DNA from: JANWWM01 sp046292465
GTDB lineage: Bacteria; Bacteroidota; Chlorobiia; Chlorobiales; Thermochlorobacteraceae
NCBI GenBank assembly: GCA_046292465.1
Contig: JBKBRB010000002.1
Location: 193,754 to 257,753, forward strand
Direction of reading: 5' to 3'
Length of the DNA stretch: 64,000 bases
Shown piece by piece: positions 1-6,460 of the stretch. The notes under the pieces are model-generated. The model saw nothing but the letters and a program-made list of their open reading frames with translations. It was not told where the DNA came from and made no database searches. Position numbers and translations under genes: made by a program. How positions within the stretch are numbered: position 1 is the first letter of the stretch; every line of letters begins with the position of its first letter.

Positions 1-530
1 TCACCTACAACGAAGTGCTCGAACCCGAAGGCTACCTCCTGCTCTCAATGACCATCGACGGTAAGTTTCACGAAGATGAACCCTACTGGCAACACCTCGT
101 CAACTTGCTTAAAGACAAAACCCTGCCCGACATCATGAACGACCCCATGGTCAAAGAAAAAGTTGCCAAGTTCAAAGAACAAGATTTTCTCTTCCGACAA
201 GCCGTTCAAGATTACTCGCGCGTAGAAAAGAACGTGCTGATTACCGACCTACGAAACTATGGCGACCTTCCGAACGGAAATCGCTACTACGTTTATGCCT
301 TTCAAGCCACGACGAATCTCTCGATGCGCATTACCAACGACCGTGAGCGTCCGGGCTATGTTTCCATCGGCGTTGGCTACAACATCTTCAATAAAACGGC
401 GAACATCAACATCGGCGAATTGATGAAAAAATATGGCGGCGGCGGACATAAATCTGTCGGAAGCACAAAAGTCAAAGCCGAAGACGCCGACCGCGTCGTG
501 AAGGAAATGCTTGGCTACTTAACGCGCTGA
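1..530 (+). CDS. DHH/DHHA1 family phosphoesterase, C-terminal part
   Basis: The gene enters from the left edge: its frame is open from base 3, so the GTG at 15 is probably not the start. About 175 residues remain. The stretch IGELMKKYGGGGHKSVGS near the end is the glycine-rich GGGH signature of the DHHA1 substrate-binding domain, found at the C-terminus of RecJ, NrnA and exopolyphosphatase-like DHH proteins. The catalytic DHH domain would lie outside the window. In this family the enzymes hydrolyse short oligonucleotides, pAp or related phosphodiesters; which substrate applies here cannot be told from the tail. It is followed after 4 bp by the thioesterase gene on the same strand, suggesting an operon. 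Confidence 0.8.
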   Translation, partial: TYNEVLEPEGYLLLSMTIDGKFHEDEPYWQHLVNLLKDKTLPDIMNDPMVKEKVAKFKEQDFLFRQAVQDYSRVEKNVLITDLRNYGDLPNGNRYYVYAFQATTNLSMRITNDRERPGYVSIGVGYNIFNKTANINIGELMKKYGGGGHKSVGSTKVKAEDADRVVKEMLGYLTR

Positions 531-534
531 CCCC

Positions 535-936
535 ATGCCACCTCGCACCTTTACGCACACAGTTCGCGTTATTTATGCCTACACCGACCAAATGAGCGTC
601 GTTTATTACGGACGATATTTCGAGTTTATCGAAGCTGCTCGCAACGAACTTTTGCGCGAATGTGGCTTCACTTACAAAGAACTCGAATCGCTTGGCATTA
701 TGCTTCCTGTTGTTTCCGCCCACTTGGATTACTTCGCGCCCGCACGCTACGACGACGAAATTGAAATTCACACGCACATCGAAAAACTTGAAAACGTCCG
801 TGTAACAATCGCTTACACGGCGTTCGAAAAATCCTCCCGCCAAAAACTTTTTTCAGGCTACACCATTCACGCTTTTGTGAACACAAACGGCAAGCCCACT
901 CGCCCGCCCAAAGCCTTTTTAGAAAAAGTTCAGTGA
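535..936 (+). CDS. Acyl-CoA thioesterase, YbgC/FadM-like hotdog fold
   Basis: A 133-residue protein of normal length for the 4-hydroxybenzoyl-CoA thioesterase (YbgC/FadM) family. The N-terminal pattern TDQMSVVYYGRYFEFIEAAR matches the family active-site segment, in which the Asp of the DxMGVVYHxxY pattern polarises the thioester; here the usual Gly after Met is Ser. The family hydrolyses acyl-CoA or acyl-ACP thioesters in the cytoplasm; the acyl preference is not predictable. The start lies 4 bp after the upstream phosphoesterase stop. The 3' end carries a 13-bp tandem duplication that includes the stop codon (928-953), so a second copy of the final codons follows the real stop. Confidence 0.85.
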   Translation: MPPRTFTHTVRVIYAYTDQMSVVYYGRYFEFIEAARNELLRECGFTYKELESLGIMLPVVSAHLDYFAPARYDDEIEIHTHIEKLENVRVTIAYTAFEKSSRQKLFSGYTIHAFVNTNGKPTRPPKAFLEKVQ

Positions 937-953
937 GAAAGTTCAGTGAGAAA
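928..953 (+). repeat. 13-bp tandem duplication over a stop codon
   Basis: Two head-to-tail copies of GTTCAGTGAGAAA (928-940 and 941-953). The first contains the last codons and TGA of the thioesterase gene. It looks like a slipped-strand duplication of the gene end. Confidence 0.75.
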
Positions 954-969
954 AGTTTAATGATGCCTT

Positions 970-1620
970 TCAGGCTTTCTTCTTGGCTTCAAAATTTTTG
1001 AGGTAAAGCGGCGAGGCTGTCGAAAGGTCGGCAAGTTCCCCGCGCAATCGTTTTTCTTTGGCAATCGCGAGCAGGCATTCCGCCGTGAAAAAATCTGCGT
1101 TAATTACTTCTTCTGCCTCAAAGGCAGATGCCCAACGCGCAAGGTTGCGCCCGACGACCGCGACCGACTTCATCGTTTGAAGTTTTTGATTGAGTTGCGA
1201 GAGCGAAAGGTAATCGTATTGAATCGGTGTTGAGCGCGAGATGATGCCCACATAAAATTCATCGGCTTTGGAATAGGCAACCGTAACAAGACTCTGGGCT
1301 TGGGTTTTCGGGAAGGTTGCATGGGCAAGGGCTTCAAAAGTCGGAATCAGAACAAGCGGACGGTTGTGCGCAAAACACAGTCCTTTTGCGGTCGCAATGC
1401 CGATACGCAAGGCGGTAAATGAACCCGGTCCTGACGAGAGCGCGACAGCGTCAAGGTCGCTCGGCTTGATGGATAACTCTTGCAAGGCTTCAGCAATGAG
1501 CGCGACAATCTGCTCACCGCTCTTTTGCCAATGTTCGCCACGCTTTATAGCCGTGCGCTCTACATTTGCTGATGCAATCGTCAGTGGAAACTCGGTGCAC
1601 TCAATCGCAAGCAGGTTCAT
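970..1620 (-). CDS. tsaB: tRNA threonylcarbamoyladenosine biosynthesis protein TsaB
   Basis: A 216-residue protein with the ASKHA-fold start MNLLAIECTEFPLTIA and the segment SSGPGSFTALRIGIATAKG, the hallmark of TsaB (YeaZ). TsaB is the non-catalytic partner that binds TsaD and, with TsaE, makes the t6A37 modification on tRNAs reading ANN codons. Its ATG overlaps the tsaE stop in an ATGA at 1617-1620, so the two are probably translationally coupled, which also fits their work in one complex. Length is normal. It is the last gene of a four-gene minus-strand group; no clear terminator is seen before the convergent thioesterase gene. Confidence 0.93.
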   Translation of the reverse strand: MNLLAIECTEFPLTIASANVERTAIKRGEHWQKSGEQIVALIAEALQELSIKPSDLDAVALSSGPGSFTALRIGIATAKGLCFAHNRPLVLIPTFEALAHATFPKTQAQSLVTVAYSKADEFYVGIISRSTPIQYDYLSLSQLNQKLQTMKSVAVVGRNLARWASAFEAEEVINADFFTAECLLAIAKEKRLRGELADLSTASPLYLKNFEAKKKA

Positions 1621-2060
1621 CGTAGCGGAAAAGATTGTTCGAAGGTGATAAGCCGTTCCGATTCTGTTGCGCGGTGCAACTCAATTCGCTTTGCCGTTTT
1701 CGGAACAAGGTCTGGAAATTTATCTGCCCACTCAATCACCGAAACGCCATTGCCATAAAGATATTCCTCAAAGCCGATGTTGTAAAGTTCTTCGGGCGAA
1801 TTAAGCCGATACCAATCGAAATGATGAATTGTAAAAGGCTCTCCGCTTCGCGAGCCGTTGTAGATGTTGAGAATTGTAAAGGTTGGACTGGTAAGTTGTT
1901 CGGTGCAATTAAAGACATCGGTAATGCCGCGCGTGAATTCCGTTTTGCCTGAACCGAGCGTGCCGACAAGGGCAACGCAATCGCCGTGCTTCAAAGAGCA
2001 GGCAAATTGACGGGCAAGTTCGCGCGTCTCTTCGGTTGATTTTGTTAGAACTTGTTTCAT
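1617..2060 (-). CDS. tsaE: tRNA threonylcarbamoyladenosine biosynthesis ATPase TsaE
   Basis: A 147-residue P-loop protein when started at the ATG at 2060. The Walker A motif is GTLGSGKTEF, followed by the SPTF segment and IEWADKFPDLVP, all typical of TsaE (YjeE). TsaE hydrolyses ATP to drive turnover of the TsaB-TsaD t6A synthase. The start is chosen because an upstream extension in the same frame is basic and overlaps the preceding gene; the ATG at 2060 gives a 4-bp ATGA overlap with that gene and a family-typical N-terminus (TKSTEETRELA). It overlaps tsaB by 4 bp at its 3' end. Confidence 0.93.
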   Translation of the reverse strand: MKQVLTKSTEETRELARQFACSLKHGDCVALVGTLGSGKTEFTRGITDVFNCTEQLTSPTFTILNIYNGSRSGEPFTIHHFDWYRLNSPEELYNIGFEEYLYGNGVSVIEWADKFPDLVPKTAKRIELHRATESERLITFEQSFPLR

Positions 2061-2545
2061 TTTTTTTCGATGCGAATTGCGGTCGCTGTAAATATGAGGC
2101 TGTCGCCTTCGATGGTTTGTGCAAACTCTGCGAGCGCATTTGCATTGCAATCGAGCGCCATTGCTTTGAGTTGAATCATGGCATAAAACCGCTTGTAGCC
2201 TGTGTTTTCAAGCGAATCGGGCGAGGCGAGGTCGGCAAGGCGAAGTTGCTTGATGATTTGAGCATTTTCAGGCACGGTGTCTAACATTGCAACGCCTGCA
2301 GGTGTGAACCCAAAACGCCGCTGTGTGTTTTCGCGTGCCGCCATGTGTCGCGGGCACATGCAATTGGCTTCATCGGGCAATCCTGACGGCAGAAGTTTAT
2401 GCTGTTTAGCTGTGTCAGCGGGCGGCTCGTCCGCTATCGGAATCTCTTGCGCTTGCAAGGACGAGACGAAGAGCAACAGCGCGAGCGGCAATAAGGCAAA
2501 GTGCCACCGCACTGGCGCAATAAGTTGAACAGAAACCTTATCCAT
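2057..2545 (-). CDS. Secreted protein of unknown function
   Basis: A 162-residue protein that I do not recognise. Residues 1-32 form a signal peptide: basic start, hydrophobic ALLPLALLLFVSSL, then AQA-like cleavage site. The mature part has a CMCPRHM segment, whose close cysteines and histidine could bind a metal or heme; this is speculation. The ATG at 2545 is preferred over a TTG one codon earlier because it makes a TGATG junction with the upstream DUF3299 gene. It overlaps tsaE by 4 bp downstream, so it is co-translated with the t6A genes although it is exported. Confidence 0.6.
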   Translation of the reverse strand: MDKVSVQLIAPVRWHFALLPLALLLFVSSLQAQEIPIADEPPADTAKQHKLLPSGLPDEANCMCPRHMAARENTQRRFGFTPAGVAMLDTVPENAQIIKQLRLADLASPDSLENTGYKRFYAMIQLKAMALDCNANALAEFAQTIEGDSLIFTATAIRIEKK

Positions 2546-3165
2546 CAAAATCCATTTGGCGTTGGCGTTCCTGCTTGGTGTTGCATAACGTCTTTATCTT
2601 TCGGGTCGGTCTCTTTGACTTGTGAGGCTTCGATTTCATAAACGCTCACCACAAATCCGTCAATTTTCGTCTCTTCAATTTTGAACTTCCCTGTTACGCG
2701 AATCGGCGAATAAACATATGGCGTCGACTTGCCTTTTTGCATTTTCACCATCACCGTTTCGTTTGGCTCAGGCGGCACGGAGTAACAGCACCCGAAGAAC
2801 GGCACTTGCACCAGCATAAACTCGGTTACATCTAAGGCTTCCGACATTGGAATCATATAGCCCGCAAGGCTGACTTCTTTGCCTTGTAAGGCTTTGAGTT
2901 TTTCAGGAATGGGATTGTTGGCTTTTCGGCTGAATCGATACTCGCGCAAGTCGTTGAACGTGATGCGAATGGCGTTTTCCAAAAAGACTTGACGAATGTT
3001 CGTTTCGGGGTCGCGCTCTTGCTTTGGCAGTTGACGGTGCTCGGCTCTTAATTTTTTCAATGCCGATGCGAAGGCTTCTTTTTCTGAGACCTGCGCCGAG
3101 ACAATCAGATTGATGATGACAATGCCGATGATGATTCCGATTGAGGATAAAAACTTGCTCTTCAT
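2545..3165 (-). CDS. DUF3299 domain protein, exported
   Basis: About 206 residues from the ATG at 3165. The first 25 residues (MKSKFLSSIGIIIGIVI...) are a signal peptide or membrane anchor. The core LAGYMIPMSEALDVTEFMLV followed by PFFGCCYSVPPEPNE is the DUF3299 signature: a small beta domain with a conserved CC pair, found in periplasmic proteins that often sit beside metal or ABC export genes. Its biochemical role is unknown. An upstream in-frame ATG at 3204 would add 13 residues before the signal peptide and is less likely. First gene of the minus-strand group that ends with tsaB. Confidence 0.8.
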   Translation of the reverse strand: MKSKFLSSIGIIIGIVIINLIVSAQVSEKEAFASALKKLRAEHRQLPKQERDPETNIRQVFLENAIRITFNDLREYRFSRKANNPIPEKLKALQGKEVSLAGYMIPMSEALDVTEFMLVQVPFFGCCYSVPPEPNETVMVKMQKGKSTPYVYSPIRVTGKFKIEETKIDGFVVSVYEIEASQVKETDPKDKDVMQHQAGTPTPNGF

Positions 3166-3257
3166 TGTTTGTATGTGCCTTTTACTTTCAGTTAAACTTT
3201 TCAATTAAAGTTACGAATGTTTCGTTTCTCTCGTTCATTTTACGACGAGCGACGCAA

Positions 3258-3288
3258 TTTTCTCTGACCTCACTTTTGCCTAAATTGC
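3258..3288 (+). promoter_or_regulatory. Possible Bacteroidetes-type promoter
   Basis: TTTT at 3258 and TAAATTGC at 3281 are spaced 19 bp apart, a near match to TTTG-N19-TAnnTTTG, about 37 bp before the start at 3325. Confidence 0.3.
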
Positions 3289-3324
3289 ATTTCCTTGTTT
3301 GAGTTTGCCTTCGACCATCAACGC

Positions 3325-4086
3325 ATGAAACGGTTCATCTTTTGTTTCCTCCTCTCCTCGCTTTCCTCGCAGGTGCTTTCGCAAGTCAATAGCGAAGCCT
3401 TAATGCGTGGCACTGAATTAGGCTTCGGCACACGGCTCGGCATTGACTTCGGATTTAATTCAGGCAACACCAATTTTTTTCGATGGCAACTCGACGCGCG
3501 TTCTGACTACCGCATTAAACACTTTTACACTTTTCTCGTTGGCAATTTAGAGCGCGGCACTGCAAACAATGAGATATTTCTCTTTCGCGGATTCTTGCAC
3601 TATCGCGCCATCTGGCAACCCGATACGCTCTTTCAACCTGAATTTTTCACACAGCGCGAGTTTAACGATTTTATCTTGCTCAAAGACCGCATTTTGTTCG
3701 GTTCAGGCGTGCGGCTCAACTTGCGTTACCTACAACCAACCGACACCGTCATGGCGTTCAAACTTACGCTCGGCATCGGCGCAATGTGGGAACAAGAACG
3801 ATTCACCGAACGCGATCCTGAAACGAAACTCTTTCGCTTAACGAACTACCTTGCCTTTTTATGGCGAATCGTTCCGCGCACCTCGCTGCAACTTATCGGC
3901 TATTATCAAGTTGATGTCAATCGTTTCTCGGACTATCGCTTGCTTCTCGACGGCTTACTCACCATCAATATCACCGATAAACTTGCAGCGACCGTAACCA
4001 TGATTTATCGCTACGATAACGAACCTGTCCGAAATGTCGCTCGATTCGACCTCGATCTTCGCAACGGCTTTACTTATACTTTTTAA
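3325..4086 (+). CDS. Outer-membrane beta-barrel protein, DUF481-like
   Basis: A 253-residue protein beginning with a signal peptide (MKRFIFCFLLSSLSSQVLSQ). The rest consists of alternating amphipathic strands with aromatic belts (for example FRWQLDARSDYRIKHFYTFL and RTSLQLIGYYQVDVNRFSDY) and ends in an aromatic residue (FTYTF), as outer-membrane barrels do. The pattern is close to DUF481 barrels; that assignment is tentative and no substrate can be inferred. The ATG at 3325 is chosen over a TTG at 3295 because it begins the signal peptide. It lies 18 bp upstream of glgE, so the two may be cotranscribed, but a functional link is not evident. Confidence 0.65.
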   Translation: MKRFIFCFLLSSLSSQVLSQVNSEALMRGTELGFGTRLGIDFGFNSGNTNFFRWQLDARSDYRIKHFYTFLVGNLERGTANNEIFLFRGFLHYRAIWQPDTLFQPEFFTQREFNDFILLKDRILFGSGVRLNLRYLQPTDTVMAFKLTLGIGAMWEQERFTERDPETKLFRLTNYLAFLWRIVPRTSLQLIGYYQVDVNRFSDYRLLLDGLLTINITDKLAATVTMIYRYDNEPVRNVARFDLDLRNGFTYTF

Positions 4087-4104
4087 CCAAAATTTTGATT
4101 TGTT

Positions 4105-6153
4105 ATGGCAATCACAAAACGCCCAACGGCTAAATCCAAAAACACCGCAAACGGCACTTCAACTCGAGCCTCGCTCCATCACATTCAAAACGGCAAAATG
4201 CGCGCCGTAATTGATAAAGTGTTGCCTTGTATTGACGGTGGAACTTACCCCATCAAGCGTGTCGTCGGAGAATCTGTAACAGTCGTGGCAGATGTCTTCG
4301 CCGATGGACACGACACGATTGTCGTTACGCTTCGCTATCGCAACAAAGGCGAAACCGCATGGCACGAACTGCCGATGGGATTTTTGGGCAACGACCGATG
4401 GCAAGGTGAGTTTGTTACCTCTCTTGTTGGAGAAATGGAATATGCCGTCGCCGCGCGCGTCGATCATTTCCTTTCGTGGCAACTTGGCTTCAAAAAGCGT
4501 GTTGAAGCAGGGCAAACGGCTGAATCCTTAAAAACCGAAGTGCTCATTGGTGCCGACCTTTTAGGCGAGATTGCTAAACGCGCCTCCGCCGACGACGCTA
4601 AGAAAATCAAGTCTCTGCAGACGTCGCTCAAAAAAAAGGCAGGGACGGCTGAATGCGTTTCCGAAGCACTTTCCGATACGCTCACGCGCTTTGCCGCACA
4701 ATATCCCGACGAATCTATTACCACGCAAAGTCACATTTATCGCGTTACGGTCGATCCGCCCAAAGCAGGCTTTTCAACTTGGGTTGAAATCTTCCCGCGC
4801 TCTTGGAGTCAAACGCCTTACCAACACGGCACCTTCAAGGATTGCGAGCGACTTTTGCCTGAATTTGCTGAAATGGGCTTCGATGTGCTTTACCTTCCGC
4901 CGATTCACCCGATTGGAATTACCAAACGAAAAGGCAAAAACAACAGCACTGTCGCACAAGCAGGCGATGTCGGAAGTCCTTGGGCAATTGGTTCAAAGGA
5001 AGGTGGGCACAAAGCCATTCACCCTGAACTTGGCACGCTTGAAGATTTTCGGCACTTGGTTCAAACGGCAAAGTCGTTCGGCATTGATATTGCGCTCGAT
5101 ATTGCTTTTCAATGTTCGCCCGACCACCCTTATGTTAAAGAGCACCCCGAATGGTTCAAGTGGCGACCTGACGGCACAGTGCAGTATGCCGAAAATCCGC
5201 CGAAGAAATATGAAGATGTGTTGCCGTTCAATTTTGAGACGGACGATTGGCAAAATCTTTGGCTCGAACTCAAATCTGTTTTTGAGTTTTGGATTCAGCA
5301 AGGCGTAACGATTTTCCGCGTCGATAATCCGCACACAAAGCCGTTTGCCTTTTGGGAGTGGTGCATTTCGGAACTCAAACGCAATTATCCCGAAACGATT
5401 TTTCTTTCCGAAGCCTTCACGCGCCCGAAAGTGATGTATCGCTTAGCGAAACTTGGCTATACGCACTCCTACACCTACTTCACTTGGCGCAACAACAAGC
5501 GCGACCTTCAAGCCTATTTGACCGAACTGACCACAACCGACGTCAAAGAGTTTTTCCGTCCAAACTTTTGGGCAAATACGCCCGATATTTTGTCGGAAGA
5601 ATTTTTGCACTACGCGCCGCCCTCTGCCTTTATGCTTCGCTACGCACTTGCGGCAACGCTTTCCTCAAACATCGGCATTTATGAACCGGCTTTCAGCCTT
5701 TGCCTCAACAAGCCACTGATGAAAGGCAAAGAAGAATATCTGGATTCAGAGAAGTATGAAATCAAGGCGTGGGATATGTCGCAGTTCAACATTCGTCCGT
5801 TCATCAAGCGCATCAATCAAATTCGCAAGGAAAATCCCGCGCTTCAACAAACGAACAACCTTACTTTCACCCAAGTGGAAATTGCACCACAAGTTGAGAG
5901 CGAGTATTTGATTGCTTATTTGAAGTCGAGTGGGAACAATCACCTTTTGACTGTTGTGAACCATCACCCGTCGCAAGCGCAGGAAGGCTGGGTTCGCGTG
6001 CCGCTTGAACGCTTGGAGATTCAGGAAGGGGAATCATATCGCGTGCGCGAACTTATCACAAACACGGAGTTCGTTTGGAACAAAGCGTGGAACTACATTC
6101 GCCTGAATCCAAATGAACTCGTCGCCGCCATTTTCCGAATTGAGCCGGAATGA
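4105..6153 (+). CDS. glgE: Alpha-1,4-glucan:maltose-1-phosphate maltosyltransferase GlgE
   Basis: A 682-residue GH13_3 enzyme. GlgE moves maltosyl units from maltose 1-phosphate to the non-reducing end of an alpha-1,4-glucan, an alternative route to glycogen. An N-terminal beta-sandwich domain (about 30-230, VDRVLPCIDGG-like start) is followed by the catalytic barrel. The nucleophile is expected at D407 in FRVDNPHTKPFAFWEW and the acid/base at E436 in LSEAFTRP; both motifs are GlgE-specific rather than general amylase motifs. The C-terminal beta domain ends near 680, so the protein is full length. The usual partners TreS, Mak and GlgB are not in the window, so the maltose-1-phosphate source must be encoded elsewhere. 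Confidence 0.95.
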   Translation: MAITKRPTAKSKNTANGTSTRASLHHIQNGKMRAVIDKVLPCIDGGTYPIKRVVGESVTVVADVFADGHDTIVVTLRYRNKGETAWHELPMGFLGNDRWQGEFVTSLVGEMEYAVAARVDHFLSWQLGFKKRVEAGQTAESLKTEVLIGADLLGEIAKRASADDAKKIKSLQTSLKKKAGTAECVSEALSDTLTRFAAQYPDESITTQSHIYRVTVDPPKAGFSTWVEIFPRSWSQTPYQHGTFKDCERLLPEFAEMGFDVLYLPPIHPIGITKRKGKNNSTVAQAGDVGSPWAIGSKEGGHKAIHPELGTLEDFRHLVQTAKSFGIDIALDIAFQCSPDHPYVKEHPEWFKWRPDGTVQYAENPPKKYEDVLPFNFETDDWQNLWLELKSVFEFWIQQGVTIFRVDNPHTKPFAFWEWCISELKRNYPETIFLSEAFTRPKVMYRLAKLGYTHSYTYFTWRNNKRDLQAYLTELTTTDVKEFFRPNFWANTPDILSEEFLHYAPPSAFMLRYALAATLSSNIGIYEPAFSLCLNKPLMKGKEEYLDSEKYEIKAWDMSQFNIRPFIKRINQIRKENPALQQTNNLTFTQVEIAPQVESEYLIAYLKSSGNNHLLTVVNHHPSQAQEGWVRVPLERLEIQEGESYRVRELITNTEFVWNKAWNYIRLNPNELVAAIFRIEPE

Positions 6154-6460
6154 ATCTCGAAAATTCGGAACACGGATTGAGCCGATTGAATGAGTTAATG
6201 AATAATGAAGAGTGAGGAGTGAAAGATTGGAACACGGATTGAACAGATGACGCGGGTTTGCACAGAGACAATTGAGACGAATCAGTGGCGAAAGAATGGC
6301 TTGTGTCTCGTTCATCATTACTCATTACTCGTTATTCATTACTCGTTATTCACTATTCATCAAACTGACGGATTACAAAAACTTAACTTCGCCGCTTTTT
6401 TGCCAATGTCTATATTGCGTTTCTAAATCTGCTTTCTTCTAACCTGATAACGAACACACC
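6154..6460. repeat. Intergenic region with dispersed-repeat fragments
   Basis: This 307-bp gap holds no convincing gene. It contains GGAACACGGATTGA twice (6170 and 6228 regions), a GAATGAGTTAATGAATAATG stretch, and a run of ATTACTCGTTATTC-type units at about 6310-6360. The same word family returns at 9250-9500. The last 60 bp look like a promoter region for the downstream gene, with TATATTGC at 6411-6418. Confidence 0.6.
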
